This document shows positions 28,697 through 36,181 of a DNA stretch of 64,000 nucleotides, one piece after another. The position numbers were made by a program, and so were the translations under genes. Under the pieces are notes generated by a model. The model was not told where the DNA came from and ran no database searches. It worked only from the letters and a program-made list of their open reading frames with translations. Positions within the stretch are counted from its first letter, which is position 1; every line of letters begins with the position of its first letter. Source of the stretch: Hyphomonadaceae bacterium (GTDB lineage: Bacteria; Pseudomonadota; Alphaproteobacteria; Caulobacterales; Aquidulcibacteraceae); contig JAHDXR010000006.1 in the NCBI GenBank assembly GCA_023384105.1, forward strand, positions 62,001-126,000. Reading direction: 5' to 3'.

Positions 28697-29704
28697 ATGG
28701 CTCAAGCTGCGCACAAGGCCAACGGCAAGCACGCCGCCGAAGCGACCAAGGACGAACTGCTTCAATACTATCGCGACATGCTGCTGATCCGCCGCTTCGA
28801 GGAGCGCGCCGGCCAGCTCTACGGCATGGGCCTGATCGGCGGCTTCTGCCACCTCTATATCGGCCAGGAGGCGGTGGTCGTCGGCATGCAGGCGGCGCTG
28901 AAGGAGGGCGACCAGGTCATCACCGCCTATCGCGACCACGGCCACATGCTCGCCGCCGGCATGACCGCGAACGGCGTGATGGCCGAACTGACGGGACGCC
29001 GCGACGGCTACTCGAAGGGCAAGGGCGGCTCGATGCACATGTTCAGCATCGAGAAGGCGTTCTATGGCGGCCACGGCATCGTCGGCGCGCAGGTCTCGCT
29101 CGGCACCGGCATCGCCTTCGCCAACAAGTACCGCAAGGACGGCAAGGTCTGCCTCACCTATTTCGGCGACGGCGCGGCCAATCAGGGCCAGGTGTACGAG
29201 AGCTTCAACATGGCCAGCTTGTGGAAGCTGCCGGTCGTCTACATCGTCGAGAACAACCAGTACGCGATGGGCACGGCGATCCAGCGCTCGTCGTCGGAGA
29301 CGCATCTCTACAAGCGCGGCGTCTCGTTCAACATTCCCGGCGAAGAGGTGGACGGCATGGACGTCGTCGCCGTGCGCGAGGCCGGCCGGCGCGCGGTGGA
29401 GCGCGCGCGCGCGGGCGAGGGGCCGTACCTGCTGGAGATGAAGACCTACCGCTATCGCGGCCATTCCATGTCCGACCCTGCGAAGTACCGCACCAAGGAA
29501 GAGGTCGACGACATGAAGGCCAAGCACGACCCGATCGACCACGTGAAGAAGCTGATCGTGGACGCCGGCCACGCCGACGATGCGGCGCTGAAGGAGATCG
29601 ACCGCGAGATCCGCGCCGTCGTCAGCGAAAGCGCCGAGTTCGCGCAAGCGAGCCCGGAGCCGGATCCGGGCGAGCTGCTCACGGATGTTTATATCGATGC
29701 GTAA
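28697..29704 (+). CDS. pdhA: Pyruvate dehydrogenase E1 alpha subunit
   Basis: 335-residue thiamine-diphosphate enzyme subunit of the pyruvate dehydrogenase complex (pyruvate to acetyl group, decarboxylating). Shows the E1-alpha block LIRRFEERAGQLYGMG, the TPP motif GDGAANQGQVYESFN with the closing ENNQYAMGT, and the phosphorylation-loop-like YRYRGHSMSDPAKYR. The frame is open upstream to 28202, but ATG 28697 starts the domain and has GGAGGA upstream. Followed by repeat B1 and a MAPEG gene before its partner pdhB, so the complex genes are not tightly packed. Confidence 0.97.
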   Translation: MAQAAHKANGKHAAEATKDELLQYYRDMLLIRRFEERAGQLYGMGLIGGFCHLYIGQEAVVVGMQAALKEGDQVITAYRDHGHMLAAGMTANGVMAELTGRRDGYSKGKGGSMHMFSIEKAFYGGHGIVGAQVSLGTGIAFANKYRKDGKVCLTYFGDGAANQGQVYESFNMASLWKLPVVYIVENNQYAMGTAIQRSSSETHLYKRGVSFNIPGEEVDGMDVVAVREAGRRAVERARAGEGPYLLEMKTYRYRGHSMSDPAKYRTKEEVDDMKAKHDPIDHVKKLIVDAGHADDAALKEIDREIRAVVSESAEFAQASPEPDPGELLTDVYIDA

Positions 29705-29710
29705 CGCATC

Positions 29711-29812
29711 GAGTCATTCCGGGCGCGCGGAGCGCGATCCGGAACCCAGGGCCAACGAAGCGCCGCTCGCCCTGGGTTCCGGGTCTTCGCTTCGCTTCGC
29801 CCGGAATGACTC
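29711..29812. repeat. Repeat B, copy 1 (nested inverted repeat)
   Basis: Outer arms GAGTCATTCCGGGCG (29711-29725) and CGCCCGGAATGACTC (29798-29812), perfect over 15 bases; inner arms CCGGAACCCAGGGC (29739-29752) and GCCCTGGGTTCCGG (29769-29782), perfect over 14. Lies between pdhA and the MAPEG gene. Confidence 0.92.
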
Positions 29813-29835
29813 GCGGTATTGTCAGGGGGGAATAG

Positions 29836-30234
29836 ATGAGCGTTGAACTCACGTATCTTGCGTACACGATCGCGCTGTTCTTCGTCGTCGTGACGGCGCA
29901 GGCCTATATGGGCATCGCCAATAACGGCCCGATGGCGATGGCGGGCAGCCGCGACAACCTGAAGCCGCCGACGGCGATCCAGGCGCGGATGAAGCGCCTG
30001 ACCGACAATTTCCGCGAGAACCTCTGGTTCTTCGCGCCGCTGGTGCTGATCGCGGCCGTCGCCGACATCTCCAATCAATGGACGCTGCTGGGCGCGCAGC
30101 TCTTCTTTTGGGCGCGGCTCGGCCACGCCATCTGGTACGCGTTCGGCTGGCCGATCGTGCGCCCGCTGTTCTGGTTCGCGGGCGTGGTCGCCTGCGCGCT
30201 CATCTTCCTTGCTCTGTTCGGGATTCTCGCCTGA
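29836..30234 (+). CDS. MAPEG-family membrane protein
   Basis: 132 residues with four hydrophobic segments (about 4-25, 62-78, 82-100, 108-130) and the MAPEG pattern: [13 protein letters not shown], then [21 protein letters not shown] and [15 protein letters not shown]. The family includes glutathione S-transferase- and leukotriene-synthase-like enzymes; here no substrate can be assigned. Its TGA shares an A with the pdhB ATG (TGATG), so it is translated with pdhB although it has no known role in pyruvate oxidation. Confidence 0.85.
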   Translation: MSVELTYLAYTIALFFVVVTAQAYMGIANNGPMAMAGSRDNLKPPTAIQARMKRLTDNFRENLWFFAPLVLIAAVADISNQWTLLGAQLFFWARLGHAIWYAFGWPIVRPLFWFAGVVACALIFLALFGILA

Positions 30235-31622
30235 TGACGCAAATCCTCATGCCCGCGCTCTCGCCGACGATGGAGGAGGGCAATCTGGCCAAGTGGCTGA
30301 TCAAGCCCGGCGACAGGATCGAGCCCGGCCAGGTGATCGCCGAGATCGAGACCGACAAGGCGACGATGGAAGTCGAAGCCGTGGACGAGGGCACGGTGAC
30401 GGAGCTGCTGGTCGAAGAGGGCGCGCAGGGCGTGAAGGTGAACACGCCGATCGCGGTGCTGGATGGGGAAGGCGGGGCGGCCGCGCCGACTCCTCCCCCG
30501 CCGGCGGGGGAGGTCCGAGCGAAGCGAGGGGAGGCGGACGTGCAGGCGCGCCCCCTCAGTCAGCCCGCTGCCCGGCCCGACAGCGCCCCCGCGCGCGGGG
30601 GAGCATCGATCGCCGAGCCCGAAGTCCCCGCCGGCGCGCAGATGGTGAAGATCACCGTGCGCGATGCGCTGCGCGATGCGATGGCCGAGGAGATGCGCCG
30701 CGATCCGGGCGTGTTCCTGATGGGCGAGGAGGTGGCGCAGTATCAGGGCGCGTACAAGGTCTCGCGCGGACTGTTGGACGAGTTCGGGCCCGAGCGCGTG
30801 GTGGACACCCCGATCACCGAGCACGGCTTCGCCGGCCTCGGCGTCGGCGCGGCGATGGCGGGCCTGAAGCCCATCGTCGAGTTCATGACCTGGAATTTCG
30901 CCATGCAGGCGATCGACCAGATCGTCAACTCGGCGGCGAAGACGCTCTACATGTCCGGCGGCCAGATCAAATCGAGCATCGTCTTCCGCGGCCCCAACGG
31001 CGCGGCCGCGCGCGTGGCCGCGCAGCACAGCCAGGACTATTCGTCGTGGTATTCGCACATTCCCGGCCTCATCGTGATCGCGCCCTACGATGCGGCGGAC
31101 GCCAAGGGCCTGCTCAAGGCCGCGATCCGCAATCCGAACCCGGTCGTCTTCCTCGAACATGAGATGCTCTACGGCGCCGAGTTCGAGATTCCGGACGTGC
31201 AGGACTGGATCGTCCCGATCGGCAAGGCGAAGGTCCGCCGCGAAGGCGGCGACGTCACCATCACCGCGCATTCGCGCATGGTGGGCCTCGCGCTCAAGGC
31301 CGCAGAACAGCTGGCCGAGCAGGGCGTCGACGCCGAAGTGATCGACCTGCGCACGCTGCGCCCGCTCGATACGGATACGATCGTCGACAGCGTGAAGAAG
31401 ACCAACCGCATCGTCACGGTGGAGGAGGGCTGGGGCCAGAACGGCGTCGGCGCCGAAGTGGCGGCGCGCGTGGTGGAGGCGGCGTTCGATTATCTCGACG
31501 CGCCGCCGGCGCGCGTGCATCAGGTCGACGCGCCGCTGGCGTACGCGGCGAACCTCGAAGCGCTTGCGCTGCCGAGCGTGGAGAAGATCGTCGATGCGGT
31601 GAAGGCGGCGACGTATCGATGA
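30234..31622 (+). CDS. pdhB: Pyruvate dehydrogenase E1 beta subunit with N-terminal lipoyl domain
   Basis: 462 residues. Residues 1-78 form a biotinyl/lipoyl domain with the lipoylated Lys42 in [15 protein letters not shown]; residues 137-462 are the E1-beta transketolase-like part ([50 protein letters not shown]). A lipoyl domain on E1-beta is characteristic of alphaproteobacteria. Odd: the linker at residues 87-124 is encoded by a copy of palindromic repeat A (30492-30604), giving Pro/Arg-rich sequence. The start overlaps the MAPEG stop. The lipoyl domain is nearly identical at DNA level to that of pdhC. Confidence 0.97.
   Translation: MTQILMPALSPTMEEGNLAKWLIKPGDRIEPGQVIAEIETDKATMEVEAVDEGTVTELLVEEGAQGVKVNTPIAVLDGEGGAAAPTPPPPAGEVRAKRGEADVQARPLSQPAARPDSAPARGGASIAEPEVPAGAQMVKITVRDALRDAMAEEMRRDPGVFLMGEEVAQYQGAYKVSRGLLDEFGPERVVDTPITEHGFAGLGVGAAMAGLKPIVEFMTWNFAMQAIDQIVNSAAKTLYMSGGQIKSSIVFRGPNGAAARVAAQHSQDYSSWYSHIPGLIVIAPYDAADAKGLLKAAIRNPNPVVFLEHEMLYGAEFEIPDVQDWIVPIGKAKVRREGGDVTITAHSRMVGLALKAAEQLAEQGVDAEVIDLRTLRPLDTDTIVDSVKKTNRIVTVEEGWGQNGVGAEVAARVVEAAFDYLDAPPARVHQVDAPLAYAANLEALALPSVEKIVDAVKAATYR
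30492..30604 (+). repeat. Repeat A inside the pdhB coding sequence
   Basis: First hairpin: perfect 22-base palindrome at 30492-30513 (CCTCCCCCGCC and its complement). Then an AGCGAAGCGAGGGGAGG spacer, CTCAGTCAGC at 30555-30564, CGACAGC, and a second palindrome CCCCCGCGCGCGGGGG at 30586-30601. Same order of parts as the copies at 32858 and (reversed) 40914. Read in frame it encodes [14 protein letters not shown] and following linker residues. Confidence 0.85.
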
Positions 31623-31676
31623 AGGCGCGGCTTCACACTCTGAGCGTTGAGATTGCGCGCAACCCCTCTCCAGCTT

Positions 31677-31701
31677 CCGCCCCGCAAGGGGGCGGGGGAG
31701 G
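31677..31701. repeat. Repeat A remnant supplying a ribosome binding site
   Basis: CCGCCCC (31677-31683), loop GCAA, then GGGGCGG (31689-31695) running into GGGGGAGG (31694-31701). The last eight bases act as Shine-Dalgarno 6 bases before the ATG at 31708. Confidence 0.6.
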
Positions 31702-31707
31702 TGCGTC

Positions 31708-32127
31708 ATGATCTATCGCGGCGCATGTCATTGCGGCGCGGTGAGCGCCGAGTATGAGACGGATGCGCCGGTGCGGCTGCGCCAGGACGGCTGCGGCTTT
31801 TGCCGCGCGCGCGGGGTGAAGTCGGCGTCCGATCCGGCGGGGCGCTTGAGGATCGGCAGCGCACGCGCGCTGATCCGCTATCGCTTCGGCCACAGGACGA
31901 CGGACTATCTGATCTGTCCCGCATGCGGGGCGTATGTCGCGACGATGATGGACGGACCGAACGGGCCGGTGGGCGTCGTCAACGTGGTGGGCCTGGATAT
32001 GCCCGACTTGCGCGACGCGCCGGCGACGCTGGCGAGCCTCGAGGGCGAGACGCCGGCGGAGCGGATCGCGCGGCGGCTGTCGCGCTGGACGCCGATGACG
32101 CTGACCGAGCCGGGAGCGCAGACATGA
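31708..32127 (+). CDS. GFA/CENP-V-family zinc protein
   Basis: 139 residues with the Cys pattern of the GFA (glutathione-dependent formaldehyde-activating enzyme-like) fold: CHCG (residues 8-11), a CGFC pair and CPACGAY, which together bind zinc. The family is broad and mostly without proven activity; the formaldehyde role is not established for most members. GGGGGAGG, part of a repeat, lies 6 bases upstream of the ATG. The stop overlaps the next gene (ATGA). It interrupts the pdhB-pdhC pair. Confidence 0.8.
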   Translation: MIYRGACHCGAVSAEYETDAPVRLRQDGCGFCRARGVKSASDPAGRLRIGSARALIRYRFGHRTTDYLICPACGAYVATMMDGPNGPVGVVNVVGLDMPDLRDAPATLASLEGETPAERIARRLSRWTPMTLTEPGAQT

Positions 32128-32597
32128 GCGAAGGCGAAGTGGTCGAGCAGCTGGTCGAGTTCATCAACATCCTGATGGTGGGCGTTTCGCTCATTTTCTC
32201 CATCGTCTCGGCCTATGTCGTGGCGCTCAATTATTTCATCGGTTCGACCAACTTCCTGGCACGGTTCGGCAGCTTCGCCTTCGTCACCCTGATCCTCGCC
32301 ATGCTGATGGTGGTGCTGATGGGCGCCGCCGCCACGCACGCGGGCCTGATCCAGCGCCTTGCCGAACTCGAAGCCGCCGGCCAGCTCACCGCCCCCGGCC
32401 GCGCCGTGCTGGCGAACGCGACGCCCGAATGGGCCGGCGCGCTCACCGGCCATCGCTACAGCATCGACGAGATCGTGCGCCTGTGCGTTTGGGGCGGCCT
32501 CGGCTTCACCTATCTCGCGCTCGCCTATCTCACCTTCCTGCACCGCTGGACGCCCGACGCGATCCCGGTTTCGATCGAACAAAGGCCACGCCAATGA
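32124..32597 (+). CDS. Small membrane protein, function unknown
   Basis: 157 residues with three or four hydrophobic segments: about 12-38 ([20 protein letters not shown]), 50-72 ([19 protein letters not shown]) and 122-140 ([19 protein letters not shown]). No recognisable domain. It overlaps the GFA gene by 4 bases at its start and pdhC by 4 bases at its end, so it is co-translated with pdhC; a structural or regulatory link to the complex is possible but unsupported. Confidence 0.65.
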   Translation: MSEGEVVEQLVEFINILMVGVSLIFSIVSAYVVALNYFIGSTNFLARFGSFAFVTLILAMLMVVLMGAAATHAGLIQRLAELEAAGQLTAPGRAVLANATPEWAGALTGHRYSIDEIVRLCVWGGLGFTYLALAYLTFLHRWTPDAIPVSIEQRPRQ

Positions 32598-33952
32598 CCG
32601 ACATCACCATGCCCGCGCTCTCGCCGACGATGGAGGAGGGCAATCTCGCCAAGTGGCACGTGAAGCCGGGCGACGCGATCGAGCCCGGCCAGGTGATCGC
32701 CGAGATCGAGACCGACAAGGCGACGATGGAGGTCGAGGCCGTCGACGAAGGCGTGATCGAGGCGCTGCTGGTCGAGGAAGGCGCGCAAGGGGTGAAGGTC
32801 AACACGCCGATCGCGCGGCTGAAGGGGGAAGGGGCGGGCGCATCAAGCAAAGCGCCAGCCTCCTCCTCGACGGAGGAGGCGCCGCGGAGCGGCGGTGGAG
32901 GTGAAGGCGCGCCGGCGAAGGAGAAGCCTCAAGAGGCTCAGCCGCAAGCGTCGCGGGCCTCACCTCCTCAGTCAGCGCTTCGCGCCGCCAGCTCCTCCAT
33001 CGAGGAGGAGCGCGCCCGCGTCTTCGCTTCGCCGCTGGCGCGGCGTCTTGCGGAGCAGGGCGGCATCGATCTTTCGGGGCTGCAGGGCTCCGGCCCGCAC
33101 GGGCGCATCGTCAAGCGCGACATCGAGGCGGCATTGAAGGAGCCGCGCCGCGAGGCGCCGCCGCAGCGCGCGGAGTCGCGCGAGATCGCGACGGGACGCG
33201 AAGCGCGCGGCGAAGCGCCTGCGCTGGCGCGGCGGTCGCTCGAACAGATGGGCGTCCGGCCGGGCAGCTACGATCTCGTGCCGCTCGACATGATGCGCAA
33301 GACCATCGCCAAGCGGATGACGGAGAGCTTCCGCGACGTGCCGCACTTTCCGCTGACGATCGACATCGAAATCGACGCGCTCCTCAAGGCGCGCGGCGAG
33401 ATCAACAAGCGCTTCGCCGACAACGGCGTGAAGATCTCGGTCAACGACATGTGCATCAAGGCGGCGGCGCTGGCGCTGAAGCTCGTGCCGGAAGCCAATG
33501 CAAGCTACACGCCCGACGGCGTCGCCATGCACCATCACGCCGACATCGGCGTCGCCGTGGCCATTCCGCACGGCCTGATCACGCCGATCGTGTGGCAAGC
33601 CGAGACCAAGGGCTTGGCGCAGATCAGCGCCGAGATGGCCGACCTCGCCCAGCGCGCGCGCGAACGCAAGCTGAAGCCGGAGGAATTCCAGGGCGGCACG
33701 TTCACGATCTCGAACATGGGCATGCTCGGCATCAAGAGCTTCGCCTCGATCATCAACGAGCCGCACGGCATGATCATGTCGATCGGCGCCGGCGAAAAGC
33801 GCCCGATCGTGAAGAACGACGTGCTCGCCATCGCCACGATGATGACCGTGACCGTGACCTGCGATCACCGCGTCGTCGACGGCGCGCTGGGCGCGGCGTT
33901 CCTCAAGGCGTTCCGGAGCTTCCTGGAAGATCCGATGGCGATGCTGCTCTAG
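32594..33952 (+). CDS. pdhC: Dihydrolipoamide acetyltransferase (E2 of pyruvate dehydrogenase)
   Basis: 452-residue core of the pyruvate dehydrogenase complex, passing the acetyl group from lipoamide to CoA. Lipoyl domain 1-78 with Lys42; peripheral subunit-binding domain about 143-181 ([16 protein letters not shown]...[13 protein letters not shown]); catalytic domain from about 225 with His425 and Asp429 in DHRVVDG. The linker before the binding domain (residues 89-140) is encoded by repeat A (32858-33011), in a different frame from the pdhB copy. The ATG overlaps the previous stop (ATGA). Confidence 0.97.
   Translation: MTDITMPALSPTMEEGNLAKWHVKPGDAIEPGQVIAEIETDKATMEVEAVDEGVIEALLVEEGAQGVKVNTPIARLKGEGAGASSKAPASSSTEEAPRSGGGGEGAPAKEKPQEAQPQASRASPPQSALRAASSSIEEERARVFASPLARRLAEQGGIDLSGLQGSGPHGRIVKRDIEAALKEPRREAPPQRAESREIATGREARGEAPALARRSLEQMGVRPGSYDLVPLDMMRKTIAKRMTESFRDVPHFPLTIDIEIDALLKARGEINKRFADNGVKISVNDMCIKAAALALKLVPEANASYTPDGVAMHHHADIGVAVAIPHGLITPIVWQAETKGLAQISAEMADLAQRARERKLKPEEFQGGTFTISNMGMLGIKSFASIINEPHGMIMSIGAGEKRPIVKNDVLAIATMMTVTVTCDHRVVDGALGAAFLKAFRSFLEDPMAMLL
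32858..33011 (+). repeat. Repeat A inside the pdhC coding sequence
   Basis: First hairpin GCCTCCTCC (32858-32866), loop TCGAC, GGAGGAGGC (32872-32880); then GGTGGAGGTG, CTCAGTCAGC at 32967-32976, and a second hairpin GCTCCTCC (32991-32998), loop ATCGA, GGAGGAGC (33004-33011). Same order as in pdhB, but CCTCC and CTCAGTCAGC are read one base out of phase relative to that copy. Confidence 0.82.
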
Positions 33953-34008
33953 AGTCGCCTTGACTCGGCGCGCCCGCGCACGCTCATTGTGCGGTGGGGG
34001 AGGGGCGC

Positions 34009-34449
34009 ATGGCGCGGATATCGACGCTGGTCGACCAGCTGCTGACGCAGGTGGGCGATCTTTGGTTCCTGGCGCTGATCGGTTCGTTCTTCGTCATGAT
34101 CTGCGAGGCGGCGAAGCCGAAGCCGGCGGACGGCGAGAGGCAAGCTGCGCCGCAGGGCCTTGCGCTGCTGGCGATGATCATGAGCCTGCTGACGCCGCTT
34201 CTGCTGTTCCTGCATGCGTTTGCGACGGGCAGCGGCGCGCTGATCGCCATCATGGCGGCGATCGGGACGGTGATTATCGGCTCGGCGATCATTGGCGGGT
34301 TGATCAAGACGGTGTCGCCGCAGGTGGGGCGCACGCTGAGCAGCGCAGCGCCCGTGCTGGCCGCGCCGGTGTTTGCGCTGACGGTCTATGTGACGTGGGC
34401 GAGCGTCGCCGATCTCGCCAACTTTGTCGTCGGCATGTTCGTGCGCTGA
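34009..34449 (+). CDS. Four-helix membrane protein, function unknown
   Basis: 146 residues with four predicted transmembrane segments (about 16-33, 50-70, 78-106 and 112-132), e.g. LWFLALIGSFFVMICEAA and GTVIIGSAIIGGLIKT. No domain recognised. GGGGGAGGGG lies 3 bases before ATG 34009. It follows pdhC after 56 bases and may be read from the pdh message. It is convergent with the response regulator gene, 4 bases apart. Confidence 0.6.
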   Translation: MARISTLVDQLLTQVGDLWFLALIGSFFVMICEAAKPKPADGERQAAPQGLALLAMIMSLLTPLLLFLHAFATGSGALIAIMAAIGTVIIGSAIIGGLIKTVSPQVGRTLSSAAPVLAAPVFALTVYVTWASVADLANFVVGMFVR

Positions 34450-34453
34450 GCCG

Positions 34454-35350
34454 TCAGGCCGCTTGCCCGGCCTGCTTCAGCTTCTTCGCCACCAGCACGC
34501 CGAGTTCGCGCGTGACGGCTTGACGGATGTCGATCTGGCAGTTGGGCAGTTCGGCGAGCTTGACGACGGCGTCGAGATGCGCCTGCACGACGCTGGGGTT
34601 CAGCGCGGCGGTGGCGCCGACGCCCTTGACGTAGCTGAACAGCGAAGCGCTGGCCGAGATCAGTTCCGGATCCTTGGTGTCGACGGCGACGGCGCTGAGC
34701 TGGCCGCAGGCGAGATTGATCTCGCGCAGCGCGTCCAGCGCGTCCTGCTTGATCGACTGCATCAGCACGCCGATGCGTTCGCAATAGGCGCGCGCGAGGC
34801 CTTTGCGGATCTTGAGTTCGGGCGCGTCGGCCTGCGCTTCGAGGCCGTCGAACAGGCGCCGTCGCGGGCCGGCATAGCCGGCGTCCGGCGCGCGCCGGCG
34901 CCGGCACGGGCCGATATAGCTCGGACTGTCGATGAACTCGCGGCGATGGAAGCGCACTTCCGCCACGCGTTCGAGCATGGCGCCGGTGGTGAACGGGCGG
35001 ATCAGGAATTCGTCGACGCCGGCGTTGCGGGCCTGTTCGATCTGGCGGGCGCTGCGCGGCGGGGCGACCATGATGACCGGCAGCTTGCGCGGGTGCTGGC
35101 CGAACTCGCCGTGGCGCAGGCGCCAGGAGAACTCGACGCCGCCGCCGCTTTCAAGGTCCCAGTCGACGATCAGAATGTCGAGCTGCAGGATGGCCAGCGT
35201 GGCGGCGCATTCGTCGGTGCTGGCGGCATGGTCGACGAGGGTGTGGCGCCCGCGAAGCGTCTCGGCCAGCAGCCGGCGCTGGAACACCTGGCCGTCGGCC
35301 ACGAGAATCCGGATGACGGCGCCGTCCGCCGCTTCGTCCGCAACGCTCAT
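34454..35350 (-). CDS. Orphan response regulator with unknown output domain
   Basis: 298 residues. Residues 12-130 form a receiver domain: acidic pocket Asp19, likely phosphoacceptor Asp63 (DILIVDWDLES), and the conserved Lys replaced by Arg118 (FLIRPF). A basic linker (CRRRRAPDAG, GPRRRLFDG) leads to a helical C-terminal domain of about 130 residues (IRKGLARAYCERIGVLMQSIKQ ... AVVKLAELPNCQIDIRQAVTRELG) without a known DNA-binding, HD, GGDEF or other output fold. No histidine kinase is nearby. The Arg substitution may change signalling. Similar architectures exist in stalked alphaproteobacteria, but no function is known to me. Confidence 0.75.
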   Translation of the reverse strand: MSVADEAADGAVIRILVADGQVFQRRLLAETLRGRHTLVDHAASTDECAATLAILQLDILIVDWDLESGGGVEFSWRLRHGEFGQHPRKLPVIMVAPPRSARQIEQARNAGVDEFLIRPFTTGAMLERVAEVRFHRREFIDSPSYIGPCRRRRAPDAGYAGPRRRLFDGLEAQADAPELKIRKGLARAYCERIGVLMQSIKQDALDALREINLACGQLSAVAVDTKDPELISASASLFSYVKGVGATAALNPSVVQAHLDAVVKLAELPNCQIDIRQAVTRELGVLVAKKLKQAGQAA

Positions 35351-35452
35351 CTCACCACCACGAAGCGGACGCTACAGCGGCAGGCTTAACAATTGTGGCA
35401 ACGAAGCGGACTATTCGGCGTAAACCGGGCGTGAATCGGTTAAGGGGCGTTG

Positions 35453-36097
35453 ATGGTTTCGCTGTTCCTGGCTTCGCTCGTCACCTTCTTCGTCGCCATC
35501 GACCCGGTGGCGATGGCGCCGATGTTCACCACCATGACCTCGCGCATGACGCCGGAATGGCGGCGCAGGATGGCGTGGAAGTCGGTGGCGATCGCGACCG
35601 GGATCCTGCTCGCTTTCGCGTTCGGCGGGGCGTGGCTGCTGGCGCAGATCCACGTGTCGATGGACGCTTTCCGCATCGCCGGCGGCCTGCTCCTGTTCCT
35701 GATCGCGGTCGACATGCTGTTCGAGAAGCGCTCCGAGCGGCGTGACGAACGGGCCGAGAAGGTGGCGCAGCACCAGGCCGAGCATCCCGAAAGCCAGGAC
35801 GACATCTCGGTGTTTCCCCTGGCGATCCCGCTGATCGCGGGGCCGGGGGCGATCGCCTCGATCATGCTGTTCTTCGCGCAGTACGAGGGGGCGCTGGAGC
35901 GGGCCGTGGTGCTCGCGGGCGCGGGCGCGAACCTGGCGCTCTGCCTGATCGCGTTCCTGGCGGCGGGGCCGATCGCGCGGGTGATGGGGCCCACCGTGGG
36001 CTCGATGCTGACGCGCGTATTCGGGATCCTGCTCGCGGCGCTGGCGGCGCAGTTCGTGGTCGACGGGATCAGGAACGCCTTCGGGATCGGCGCCTGA
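35453..36097 (+). CDS. MarC-family integral membrane protein
   Basis: 214 residues, six transmembrane segments, typical MarC/UPF0056 signatures: FLASLVTFFVAIDPVAMAPMF at the N-terminus and PLAIPLIAGPGAIASIMLF at the start of the second half (internal duplication). Despite the name, the family has no proven role in multidrug resistance. AAGGGG lies 6-7 bases before ATG 35453. The stop is followed by a 16-base perfect palindrome (repeat E2), then lpdA. Confidence 0.88.
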   Translation: MVSLFLASLVTFFVAIDPVAMAPMFTTMTSRMTPEWRRRMAWKSVAIATGILLAFAFGGAWLLAQIHVSMDAFRIAGGLLLFLIAVDMLFEKRSERRDERAEKVAQHQAEHPESQDDISVFPLAIPLIAGPGAIASIMLFFAQYEGALERAVVLAGAGANLALCLIAFLAAGPIARVMGPTVGSMLTRVFGILLAALAAQFVVDGIRNAFGIGA

Positions 36098-36100
36098 TAC

Positions 36101-36116
36101 GGACCGCCGGCGGTCC
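36101..36116. repeat. Repeat E, copy 2
   Basis: Perfect 16-base palindrome GGACCGCCGGCGGTCC between marC-like gene and lpdA; core shared with repeats at 9924 and 44812. Confidence 0.7.
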
Positions 36117-36181
36117 ATGGCTGCAACGCGGGCTCACGCCGTTGCGCTTCATTTTGCACGTGCGCCTGCTAGATAGATTCC

